Part shown: positions 33,489 through 41,139 of the stretch, in pieces | Position numbering within the stretch: position 1 is the stretch's first letter | Layout: every line of letters starts with the position of its first letter | Origin: Roseomonas gilardii | GTDB lineage: Bacteria > Pseudomonadota > Alphaproteobacteria > Acetobacterales > Acetobacteraceae | Length of the DNA stretch: 64,000 bases | Direction of reading: 5' to 3' | Assembly: GCF_001941945.1 (NCBI RefSeq) | Contig: NZ_CP015583.1 | Coordinates: 609,001-673,000, forward strand | Program-made: the position numbers and the translations under genes | The notes under the pieces: model-generated | What the model saw: only the letters and a program-made list of their open reading frames with translations | What the model was told of the DNA's origin: nothing | Database searches by the model: none

Positions 33489-34334
33489 TCAGGCCGTGGC
33501 CACCTCGCGCCGGCCGATCAGGCGGCGGCGGATGCGGCCGGAGATGGCGTCGATCGCCGCGACGAGGAGGACCATCACGAGGATGATGAAAGCCACTTCG
33601 TCCCAGTTGCGGACCTTGATGCGCTCGGCGATCTGCAGCCCGATGCCGCCGGCGCCGACCACGCCCAGGATCGCGGCGGAACGGGTATTGCTCTCGAAGA
33701 AGTAGAGCGCCTGGGCCAGCATCACCGGCAGGACCTGCGGCCAGACGCCCCAGCGCAGCGCCATGAGGCGCGAGCCGCCGGCGGCGACCACGCCCTCGGC
33801 CTGCCGCGGCTCGGCATTCTCGATGGCCTCGGCATAGAGCTTGGCGAGCACGGCGGTGTCGGAGGTGACGATGGCCAGCACGCCGGCGAGCGGGCCGAGG
33901 CCGACGGCACGCACGAAGGCCAGCGCCCAGATGAGCTGGTCGATGCCGCGCACGCCGTCGAAGATCCGGCGCAGCGAGAAGCGCAGAAGGAAAATGGTGA
34001 GCCCGTTGCGCGCCCCGAGGAAGCCGAGCGGGATGGCCAGCGTCCCCGCGATGACGCTGCCGAGGAAGGCCATGGCGAGGCTCTCGCCGATGCCGCGCAG
34101 GATGTCCCACCACAGGGCGCCGGGCGAGGGCGGGATCATCAGCCGCACGATCACGCCCAGGCCCCAGAGCCCGTTCCAGAGCCGCTGGGGCGAGATGCCG
34201 AACCACCACAGCGCCCAGCCCAGCCAGCCGAGGAAGGCGAGGCCGCCGAGCCAGCGCAGCGCGAGGCCATGCGGGCCGGGGCCGAAGGCGGTGGGCTGCG
34301 CGGCTTTCCAGCGGGCGAGGTCGGCGGGGCTCAT
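33489..34334 (-). CDS. phnE: Phosphonate ABC transporter permease PhnE (second copy)
   Basis: The 281-residue inner-membrane permease has about 6 transmembrane helices. The conserved PhnE features are the LARFLG-like stretch IPLGFLGARNGLT and the EAA loop QAEGVVAAGGSRLMALRWGVWPQ near residue 180. It overlaps the upstream permease by 4 bases (ATGA), so the two are translationally coupled and probably form a heterodimeric channel. It is the last gene of phnCDEE. The ligand could be a phosphonate, phosphite or phosphate ester; no C-P lyase or phosphonatase genes are in the window. Confidence 0.92.
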   Translation of the reverse strand: MSPADLARWKAAQPTAFGPGPHGLALRWLGGLAFLGWLGWALWWFGISPQRLWNGLWGLGVIVRLMIPPSPGALWWDILRGIGESLAMAFLGSVIAGTLAIPLGFLGARNGLTIFLLRFSLRRIFDGVRGIDQLIWALAFVRAVGLGPLAGVLAIVTSDTAVLAKLYAEAIENAEPRQAEGVVAAGGSRLMALRWGVWPQVLPVMLAQALYFFESNTRSAAILGVVGAGGIGLQIAERIKVRNWDEVAFIILVMVLLVAAIDAISGRIRRRLIGRREVATA

Positions 34335-35212
34335 GCGCGGGGCCCGATCAGGCGGTGGCGCAGGCGCTCGCTGGCGAGATCGATGGCCATCACGGTCAGC
34401 ACGATCAGCACGACGATGGCGCTGATCTCCTCGTAGTAGTTGGAGAGGATCACGGTGTAGAGTTCCTCGCCGATGCCGCCCGCCCCGACGAAGCCGATGA
34501 CGCTGGCGCCCCGCACGTTGATCTCGAAGCGCAGCAGCACGTAGGACAGCAGCGACGGCCCGACCTGCGGCAGCACCGCCCAGCGGCAGGCCTGCACCCA
34601 GTGGGCGCCGGAGGCGCGCAGCCCTTCCCAGGGGCCCATCTCGGCATTCTCGATGGCCTCGGCGAAGAGCTTGCCCAGCGCGCCCGCCGTGTGCAGCGCG
34701 ATGGCGATGATGCCCGGCAGCGCGCCGATGCCGAAGGCCCAGACCAGGATCAGCGCGAAGACCAGTTCCGGCACGGTCCGCACCGCCTCCAGCCCGCGCC
34801 GGGAGAGCTGGAAGGCCCAGCCGCCGGGCGAGATGTTGCGGGCGCCGAGAAAGGCCAGCGGCAGGGCGAGAATGGTGCCCGCCACGGTGGCGAGCGCCGC
34901 CATATTCGCCGTCTCGAAGAGCAGCCAGGCCCAGCGGTCGAGGCGGTAGAACCAGTAGGCGAGGCTGCCCTCGGTCTTCACCCCGGCGAACAGGCTGCCC
35001 CAGCGCAGGTCGGGCAGGGTGCGGAGGAAGTAGTCGCCCATGCGCGGGAAGCCGGCGGCGAGGATGGGCCAGCGGAACTCGCTGACCCAGGCGGCGAGCC
35101 AGAGGCAGGGCAGCAGCACCGCCAGCACCAGCAGCGCCCCCAGCCAGCGGCGCCGCCGGGCGGCCTGGAAAGCGGCCTCGCCGCGCGCGACGGCGCCGGC
35201 TGTCGCGCTCAC
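34331..35212 (-). CDS. phnE: Phosphonate ABC transporter permease PhnE (first copy)
   Basis: This 293-residue permease is related to but distinct from its downstream partner. It shows the same motif order: LPLAFLGARNISPGG at about residue 117 and the coupling loop GPWEGLRASGAHWVQACRWAVLPQ near residue 205. It has a longer first periplasmic region. The start is GTG at 35212, 46 bases after phnD. Two consecutive PhnE-like permeases in one operon are known in several phosphonate and phosphite uptake systems. Confidence 0.92.
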   Translation of the reverse strand: MSATAGAVARGEAAFQAARRRRWLGALLVLAVLLPCLWLAAWVSEFRWPILAAGFPRMGDYFLRTLPDLRWGSLFAGVKTEGSLAYWFYRLDRWAWLLFETANMAALATVAGTILALPLAFLGARNISPGGWAFQLSRRGLEAVRTVPELVFALILVWAFGIGALPGIIAIALHTAGALGKLFAEAIENAEMGPWEGLRASGAHWVQACRWAVLPQVGPSLLSYVLLRFEINVRGASVIGFVGAGGIGEELYTVILSNYYEEISAIVVLIVLTVMAIDLASERLRHRLIGPRA

Positions 35213-35258
35213 GCGGCGGGCTCTCGCGGACAGGGGCGCGCGAAGGCGCCGCCCCGTC

Positions 35259-36257
35259 TCAGTTGCGCTGGCGGCGCGCGGCCGCCTCCTCGCGCCGCAG
35301 GGCGATGGGCAACTCGTAGTCGGACAGCGTGACGGTGCGGAAGCCGGTGCCCTCGCCGCGCTCGATCTGCCGGTAGATGTCGGGATGCACGCGCGGCAGG
35401 GCGAGCAGGAAGTCGCGCAGGTCGCTCCTGAAGCTCTCCGGCAGGTCGGCGCGGATGGCGATGGGGCCGGTGGGGATCAGGCCGGAATGCCAGATGACGC
35501 GGAGGTCGTTCATCCTCAGCAGGCCCTTGTCCACCATGGCGCGGAGATTGCCGCGGGAGTAGCCCTGCGCCGGATCGCCCTGGCCGGAGGCCCAGGTGCA
35601 GGCGGCGTCGTACTGCCGTTGCAGCACCGCCACCACGGCCTGTTCGTGCCCGCCGGCGAAGCCGGTGTGCGAGAAGTACTTCCCGTCCTCGGTCGGGATG
35701 CCCTGGGCGCGCAGCGAGGCGCGCGGCGCGAAATAGCCGGAGGTGGAGTTGGGATCGGCCCAGGCGAGGGACCTGCCCTTCATGCCGGCGATGCCGGTGA
35801 TGCCGGAATCCGCGCGCACCACCATCACCGCGATATAGCCGATGGAGCCATCGTCCTGCTCCGCCGCCACCAGCGGCTCCACCCCGCCATTCGTGTCGAT
35901 CCAGGCGCCGGCGAAGGCGGCGGCGCCCATCTGCGCGACCTCGACCTGCTTCGCCGCCATGGCCTGTCCGACGCCCGCGAAATCCGCCGCCGGATAGAGG
36001 CGGACAGGCACCTGGAAGGTCTCCTCCAGCAGCTTGCGGTAGCCGTCGTAGCGGCCGAGCCGGTCGGCCTCGTTCTCGCCGCCCGAAATGCCGATACGCA
36101 GCGTGGGGATCTGCGCCGCCCAGGCGCGCTTGCCGGGGCTGGGGAAGGGGCTGCCATCCGCCGTACGGCGCGGGGCCGGCTCGGCGCGAACGGGAAGGGC
36201 GCGCGCCAGGAGCGGCAGGGCCATGGATGAGGCCAGGAGGATGCGTCGCGTGCTCAT
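35259..36257 (-). CDS. phnD: Phosphonate ABC transporter substrate-binding protein
   Basis: The 332-residue periplasmic receptor of the PhnD/PtxB family starts with a signal peptide carrying STRRILLASSMALPLL. Family features include RIGISGGENEADRLGRYDGY, VEVAQMGAAAFAGAW, and FSHTGFAGGHEQAVVAVLQRQ near residue 225, which contributes ligand contacts. The start at 36257 follows GGAAGA and is preferred over an upstream in-frame start. It lies 16 bases downstream of the ATPase gene. Confidence 0.92.
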   Translation of the reverse strand: MSTRRILLASSMALPLLARALPVRAEPAPRRTADGSPFPSPGKRAWAAQIPTLRIGISGGENEADRLGRYDGYRKLLEETFQVPVRLYPAADFAGVGQAMAAKQVEVAQMGAAAFAGAWIDTNGGVEPLVAAEQDDGSIGYIAVMVVRADSGITGIAGMKGRSLAWADPNSTSGYFAPRASLRAQGIPTEDGKYFSHTGFAGGHEQAVVAVLQRQYDAACTWASGQGDPAQGYSRGNLRAMVDKGLLRMNDLRVIWHSGLIPTGPIAIRADLPESFRSDLRDFLLALPRVHPDIYRQIERGEGTGFRTVTLSDYELPIALRREEAAARRQRN

Positions 36258-36273
36258 GCCATTCGTCTTCCGT

Positions 36274-37050
36274 TCAGGCGGGGAGCGGAGCATCGGCGGG
36301 CGGCGCCGTCACCCCGTAGATCGCGCGCAGCCGGGCCGCGTCCAGGGCCTCCGGCGTGCCGTCGAAGACCACGCGCCCGGCCTGCATCGCGACGATGCGG
36401 TCGCAGTATTCCCGCGCGGTCTCGATATGGTGCAGGTTCACCAGCACGGTCAGCCCGTCCCGCCGGTTGATGTCGCGCAGCGCCGCCATCACCACCGCGG
36501 CATTGCGCGGGTCGAGCGAGGCGATCGGCTCGTCGGCCAGGATGAGCTTCGGCTGCTGCATCAGCGCGCGGGCGATGGCGACGCGCTGCTGCTGCCCGCC
36601 GGACAGCGTGTCGGCGCGTTGCAGGGCCAGATCGGCGAGGTCGAAGCGGTCGAGCGTGGCGAGCGCCAGGGCGCGCTCCTCCGCCGTGAAGGCACCGAGG
36701 AAGCCGGTGACCGCGCCCCAGGCGCCGGGGCGGCGGTTGAGGCGGCCCACCAGCACGTTGCGCAGCACGTCCAGGCGCGGAACGAGGTTGAACTGCTGGA
36801 AGACCATGGCGCAGTCGGCGCGCCAGTCGCGCAGCGCTTGGCCGCGTAGGGCGGTGACGTCGCGCCCGCCGAACAGGATGCGCCCGCCGCTGGGCTCGGT
36901 CAGGCGGTTGATCATCCGCAGCAGGGTGGACTTCCCGGCACCCGAGCGGCCGATCACCCCCACCATCTGCCCATCGGGAATGCCGAGGCTGACGCCGTCC
37001 ACGGCCACGCGATTGCCGAAGCGGCGGGTCAGCTCCCGGATCTCCAGCAT
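36274..37050 (-). CDS. phnC: Phosphonate ABC transporter ATP-binding protein
   Basis: This 258-residue ATPase carries Walker [10 protein letters not shown], signature LSGGQQQRV, Walker [13 protein letters not shown] and the switch His in NLHHIETAR. The length and the [19 protein letters not shown] start match PhnC. GGAGGG lies upstream of the ATG at 37050; the frame continues upstream without conserved sequence. It is the first gene of the phnCDEE operon. Confidence 0.93.
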   Translation of the reverse strand: MLEIRELTRRFGNRVAVDGVSLGIPDGQMVGVIGRSGAGKSTLLRMINRLTEPSGGRILFGGRDVTALRGQALRDWRADCAMVFQQFNLVPRLDVLRNVLVGRLNRRPGAWGAVTGFLGAFTAEERALALATLDRFDLADLALQRADTLSGGQQQRVAIARALMQQPKLILADEPIASLDPRNAAVVMAALRDINRRDGLTVLVNLHHIETAREYCDRIVAMQAGRVVFDGTPEALDAARLRAIYGVTAPPADAPLPA

Positions 37051-37204
37051 GGCGTAACACCCTCCGCGACGGCGGTGCGGGAGCATAGCGCCGTGCCTCA
37101 TGGGTGCGAGCCCCCCCGGCAACCGGACAGGCCACGGAATGGTGCGGAGCAGCACGGAATTCGCGTTGACGCCATGGTCCGGCGCCATCCATGTTGTTCG
37201 CGGA

Positions 37205-37404
37205 ATGTTGAGCCGACTCCTCCCCATTGCGCGACAAGCGCTGCAAGCGCAGCCGATCACGGCCTGCGCCGAGGGGATGTGTGTGACCTGCCCAGGCCCC
37301 GGCCCGGCGCAGGGCGGTGGCCGGAGACGATCCGCCCCCTAAGGACCCGACATCCACAACCCTCAGCAGGCCCCGCCGACACCATGTCGCGGGGCTTTTT
37401 CTTT
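37205..37404 (+). ncRNA. Candidate small RNA or attenuated leader upstream of lysE
   Basis: A possible -35 (TTGACG, near 37165) precedes a roughly 200-base stretch with several self-complementary segments and an intrinsic terminator at its end. No gene upstream on this strand could need that terminator. It may be a free sRNA, or a leader that regulates lysE by read-through. I do not recognise a known RNA family; 4.5S RNA and tmRNA motifs are absent. Confidence 0.35.
37370..37404 (+). terminator. Intrinsic terminator before lysE
   Basis: GCCCCGC and GCGGGGC (7 bp, plus an inner GAC/GTC) are followed by TTTTTCTTT. It is the clearest rho-independent terminator in the window and lies 24 bases before the chosen lysE start. 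Confidence 0.85.
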
Positions 37405-37428
37405 GCCTGCGCCGGATGGGAGTTCCGC

Positions 37429-38076
37429 GTGGAACCGAGCGCCCCTCTCGCCCTGTTCCTCAAGGCCGCCGGCTTCGGCCTGGCCGTCGCCGCGCCGGTC
37501 GGGCCGATGAGCCTGCTCTGCATGCGCCGCTGCCTGGGGCAAGGCGAGGGGCAGGGCTGGCAGGCCGGGCTCGCCACGGGGGCGGGGATCGCGCTGGGCG
37601 ACGCGTGCTATGCGCTGGTGGCGGCGCTGGGGCTTTCCGGCCTGTCCGGCTTCCTGCTGGCGCAGGAGAAGCCGCTGCACCTCGCCGCCGGGCTGTTCCT
37701 GCTCTATCTCGGCCTGCGAAGCTGGTGCCGCCGCCCCGCCGAGACCGAGACCGGAACCGCGCCCGAGGCAGTGCGGCTGCGGCCCTGGCCCACGTTGGCG
37801 AGCGCGCTCCTGCTGACGCTCACCAACCCACCCACGATCCTGATGTTCGCGGCGATCTTCACCGCCCTGGCGCCGCGCGGCGGATTCGACACGGCCACGG
37901 CCGTCCTCACCGTGCTCGGCGTCTTCGCCGGCTCGATGCTCTGGTGGTGCGGGCTGGTCGCGGCACTCACCCGCCTGCGCCACCTCCTCACCCCGCGCGC
38001 CCGCCTCTGGATCGACCGCCTCGCCGGCCTCGTCCTGGCTGGCTTCGGCCTCGTCACCCTGCGTCGGGGTTTCTGA
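37429..38076 (+). CDS. LysE/RhtB-family exporter
   Basis: The 215-residue inner-membrane protein belongs to the LysE/RhtB amino-acid exporter family. The N-terminal signature is LFLKAAGFGLAVAAPVGPMSLLCMRR, and hydrophobic segments occur near residues 8-30, 40-65, 70-90, 115-140, 150-175 and 190-210. GTG at 37429 is chosen because GGGAG lies 6 bases upstream and homologues begin there. The in-frame ATG at 37384 falls in the loop of the terminator. Substrate is unknown. Confidence 0.87.
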   Translation: MEPSAPLALFLKAAGFGLAVAAPVGPMSLLCMRRCLGQGEGQGWQAGLATGAGIALGDACYALVAALGLSGLSGFLLAQEKPLHLAAGLFLLYLGLRSWCRRPAETETGTAPEAVRLRPWPTLASALLLTLTNPPTILMFAAIFTALAPRGGFDTATAVLTVLGVFAGSMLWWCGLVAALTRLRHLLTPRARLWIDRLAGLVLAGFGLVTLRRGF

Positions 38077-38092
38077 GGATCTGCCCTGGGAA

Positions 38093-38314
38093 CCGGGAGG
38101 CTCTGCCTCCCGGACCCTTTGCTGAAGAAGGGGCCGCTCAGGGGGATGGTATCCCCCCGAGACCCCGCCATGAGCGCTCCGCGAGGAGGGGGATTGGGAC
38201 AGCGGTTGCCATTGGCACGCCGGCAGCCATCACCCCCTCCTCGCGGAGCGCTCATAGGGTTCCCAGGGACCAACGTCCCTGGGCGGGGTGTCCAGAGGGG
38301 CGGAGCCCCTCTGG
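38093..38314. repeat. Tandem array of five hairpins (REP-like)
   Basis: Five perfect inverted repeats follow one another: 38093-38113 (9-bp arms), 38141-38157 (7-bp arms), 38170-38192 with 38233-38255 (23-bp arms, 40-base spacer), 38262-38283 (9-bp arms) and 38292-38314 (10-bp arms). The first shares its core, GGCTCTGCC followed by GGACCCT, with a hairpin near 61.5 kb. The array fills the gap between the lysE stop and the end of the EPS locus, a convergent junction. Confidence 0.75.
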
Positions 38315-38330
38315 CCCCGGTCCGATCCCC

Positions 38331-39485
38331 TCAGAGCGCCGACAGGATGGCGTGGCAGACGCGGTCGGCCTGGGACTCGTCGAGATAGGGGTGCATCGGC
38401 AGGCTGAGGATGCGGGTGCAGAGGTCCTCGCTGACCGGCAGGGAGGCGGCGCCTTCGTGGTGGGGGCGGTAGGCTGGCTGGTGGTGCAGGGGCAGCGGGT
38501 AGTAGATGCCGGTGGGCACCCCGGCGGCCTTGCAGGCTTCCTGGACGCGGGGGCGGTCGGCGGCCTCCGGCAGGGTGATGGAATAGAGGCCCCAGGCGCT
38601 CTCGGCGCCGGGGCGCTGGGCCTGGGTCTGCACGCGGTTGCCCAGGCGCTCCGCATACCAGCCGGCGATGCGGGCGCGGGAGCGGAGCTCCTCCTCGAAG
38701 AGCGGCATCTTGCACAGCAGGATCGCGGCCTGGATCGTGTCGAGGCGGCCGTTCATGCCGGTGCGCAGCACCTCGTAGCGCTGCTTGCCCTCGCCATGGG
38801 TGCGGAGCGAGCGGTAGAGCTCGGCCTTCTCGTCGCTGTCGGTCAGGATGGCGCCGCCGTCGCCGTAACAGCCCAGCGTCTTGGTCGGATAGAAGCTGAG
38901 CGCCGCCGCGCCGCCCCAGCGGCCCAGGCGCTTGCCGTCGAGGCTGGCGCCGAAGGCCTGGGCGGCGTCGTCGAGGGCGAACATGCCTTCCTCGGCGCAG
39001 ATCGCCTCGATGGCCGGCCAGTCGGCGGGCAGGCCGAACAGGTCCACGCCCACCACGGCGCGCGGGCGCAGCCGGCCCTCGGCCTTCACGGTGGCGATGC
39101 GGCGCTTCAGGTCGGCGATGTCGATGTTGAAGCTCTGCGGGTCCACGTCCACGAAGACCGGGGTGGCGCCCAGCACCAGCGGCACCTCGGCGGTGGCGGT
39201 GTAGGTGAAGGCGGGCAGGAAGACGGCGTCGCCGCGCCCGATGCCCTCGGCCATCATGGTGATCTGCAGCGCGTCGGTGCCGGAGGAGACGCCAACCGCA
39301 TGCTTGCAGCCGGCGAAGGCGGCGAGCTGCCTCTCCAGCTCGTCCACCTCGGGGCCCTGCACGAAGCGGCCGGAATCCAGCACCGAGGCGATGCGGCGGT
39401 CCAGCTCGCCACGGATCAGCGACTGCTGCGCCTTCATGTCGAAGAGGGCGATGGGGCGGGAGGAGGACTCGGGAGCGGCGGTCAT
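38331..39485 (-). CDS. DegT/DnrJ/EryC1/StrS nucleotide-sugar aminotransferase (WbpE-like)
   Basis: This 384-residue PLP enzyme transfers an amino group to a keto-sugar nucleotide. The Schiff-base Lys lies in SFYPTKTLGCYGDGG. Cofactor contacts are GVSSGTDALQI and the Asp in FALDDAAQAFG. The glycine-rich loop and overall pattern resemble WbpE/WlbC-type 3-aminotransferases more than PglE. It is the last gene of the EPS operon, 102 bases after a UDP-sugar dehydrogenase, so an amino-uronic acid product is plausible. The start at 39485 removes a non-conserved extension. Confidence 0.9.
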   Translation of the reverse strand: MTAAPESSSRPIALFDMKAQQSLIRGELDRRIASVLDSGRFVQGPEVDELERQLAAFAGCKHAVGVSSGTDALQITMMAEGIGRGDAVFLPAFTYTATAEVPLVLGATPVFVDVDPQSFNIDIADLKRRIATVKAEGRLRPRAVVGVDLFGLPADWPAIEAICAEEGMFALDDAAQAFGASLDGKRLGRWGGAAALSFYPTKTLGCYGDGGAILTDSDEKAELYRSLRTHGEGKQRYEVLRTGMNGRLDTIQAAILLCKMPLFEEELRSRARIAGWYAERLGNRVQTQAQRPGAESAWGLYSITLPEAADRPRVQEACKAAGVPTGIYYPLPLHHQPAYRPHHEGAASLPVSEDLCTRILSLPMHPYLDESQADRVCHAILSAL

Positions 39486-39587
39486 GGCATTCCAGCTGGC
39501 TGGGGACCCGGCCCGGCGGCCAGGCCCCGTTCGGGGAGTGCGGGCCCACCCGGCCGCCGCCACGGGGCGGGAAGAGCCGGGGGGACC

Positions 39588-41078
39588 CTATGCGGGGACG
39601 ATGTAGGCCCCGCCGGCCCCGGGGGCCAAGTCACCCTTCGTATCGCCCGGCAATCTTGCTCCCGGCGTCCCGGGCTGCGGGCCGAGGAAGCCCGCCTGTT
39701 CCTCCCGCATCCCGCCGACCGGCCAGGGCGCCGGAGGGAGCATGGCGGATTCCGGGTTCGACCGGGACAGGCCGGGCTGGCGCAGGGCGCCGCGCGTGTC
39801 CACCACCAGCCGGGCATGGCGGCGCACCAGCTCCAGCGGCATGTCGCTGTGGGGGGTCACGATCACCACCGCATCCTGCTCCGCCAGCAGGGCGGGGGTG
39901 AGGTCCTGGCTTTCGAGCGCCGGCGCCGTGCCGGCAAGCCGCCGCGTCGCCGGGAAGCGCGGCACCAGCGGGTCGTGATAGGCGAGATGCGCGCCATAGC
40001 CTTCCAGGATGCGGAAGATCTCCACCGCCGGGCTTTCCCGCGTGTCCGGCACGTCGGGCTTGTAGGCGAGGCCGAGCAGCAGCACACGGGCGCCGCGCAG
40101 GGTGCGGCCGCGCGTGTCCAGCGCTTCGCGCAGGCGGTTCACCACGTAATGCGGCTGGGCGTCGTTCACCCGGCCCGCCAGCTCGATGAAGTCGCTCGGC
40201 ACGCCCAGCTCCCGCGCCTTCCAGGCAAGGTAGTAGGGGTCCACCGGGATGCAGTGGCCGCCGAGGCCGGGTCCGGGACGGAAGGGCATGAAGCCGAAGG
40301 GCTTGGTGGCGGCGGCGTCGATCACCTCGTGCACGTCGATGGCCATGGCGTGGCTGAGGCGCTTGAGCTCGTTCACCAGGCCGATGTTCACGGCGCGGAA
40401 GACGTTCTCGTAGCACTTGGCCAGCTCCGCCACGGCGAGCGAGGAGACCGGCACCACCGAGCCCGCCACGGGGGCGTAGAGCGCCTCGCCCACGGCGCGG
40501 CAGGTCGGCGTGGCGCCGGCCACCAGCTTGGGCACGCGGCCCACCGTGCCGTCCGGGTTGCCCGGGTCCTCGCGCTCGGGGCTGTAGATGCAGAAGGCGT
40601 CGCGCCCGACCTGGAGCCCGGCCGCGTCCAGCACGGGCAGCACATGTTCCTCGGTGGTGCCGGGATAGGTCGTGCTTTCCAGCGAAAGCGCCTGGCCGGG
40701 GCGCAGGAAGGGGCGCAGGGCGCGCAGCGTTTCGCGCACGGCGGCGAGGTCGGGCTCCTTGTGCGGGCCGATCGGAGTGGGGACGCAGATCACCAGCGCG
40801 TCGCAGGCGGCGGCCGCCGCCATCTCCGCATGCGCCTCGATGCCCGAGGCCGCCACGCGCGAATCGGCGATGCCGTGGATGGGCGAGCGCCCGGCCCGTA
40901 CCGCCGCCACCTTGTCCGGGTCGATGTCGAAGCCGGAAACGCGGAAGCCCGTCTCGGCATAGCGCAGCGCCAGCGGGAAGCCGGCATAGCCCAGGCCGAT
41001 CATGCCGATCCGCGCCTGCCGCGCCTCCAGCCGCCGGATCAGGCCGCGGGCGCGGGAGGGCAGGAAGGGGGCGTTCAT
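39588..41078 (-). CDS. UDP-sugar 6-dehydrogenase (WbpA/TviB-like)
   Basis: The 496-residue enzyme oxidises C6 of a UDP-HexNAc to the uronic acid using NAD. It has the Rossmann motif GMIGLGYAGFPLAL, the substrate-domain segment AELAKCYENVFRAVNIGLVNE, the catalytic Cys in GPGLGGHCIPVDPYYLAW, and the C-terminal domain LGLAYKPDVPDTRESPA. The GGHCIPVDPYYLAW form points to UDP-GlcNAc/GalNAc rather than UDP-glucose dehydrogenases. About 65 residues at the C-terminus are a low-complexity tail not expected in the family. GGAGG supports the start. Confidence 0.92.
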   Translation of the reverse strand: MNAPFLPSRARGLIRRLEARQARIGMIGLGYAGFPLALRYAETGFRVSGFDIDPDKVAAVRAGRSPIHGIADSRVAASGIEAHAEMAAAAACDALVICVPTPIGPHKEPDLAAVRETLRALRPFLRPGQALSLESTTYPGTTEEHVLPVLDAAGLQVGRDAFCIYSPEREDPGNPDGTVGRVPKLVAGATPTCRAVGEALYAPVAGSVVPVSSLAVAELAKCYENVFRAVNIGLVNELKRLSHAMAIDVHEVIDAAATKPFGFMPFRPGPGLGGHCIPVDPYYLAWKARELGVPSDFIELAGRVNDAQPHYVVNRLREALDTRGRTLRGARVLLLGLAYKPDVPDTRESPAVEIFRILEGYGAHLAYHDPLVPRFPATRRLAGTAPALESQDLTPALLAEQDAVVIVTPHSDMPLELVRRHARLVVDTRGALRQPGLSRSNPESAMLPPAPWPVGGMREEQAGFLGPQPGTPGARLPGDTKGDLAPGAGGAYIVPA

Positions 41079-41139
41079 CGCGGGCCTCCATCGGCCCGCC
41101 ACATGCCGGTGGGGGCCGCGCGAGCGGCCCGGGGAGGGG

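Larger units (their letters stand above)
37051..37428. other. 378-bp region between divergent phnC and lysE
   Basis: The minus-strand side should hold the phn promoter. The plus-strand side holds an apparent transcript region with paired segments (CCTGCGCC 37263-37270 with GGCGCAGG 37306-37313) that ends in a strong intrinsic terminator at 37370-37404. No convincing protein gene is seen. The short frame ending [15 protein letters not shown] is low complexity. Confidence 0.5.

Noticed and set aside
37384-37410. Possible phenylalanine-type leader (MSRGFFFAC) before lysE
   Set aside because: The three Phe codons are simply the T-run of the intrinsic terminator, and the better ribosome site belongs to GTG 37429.
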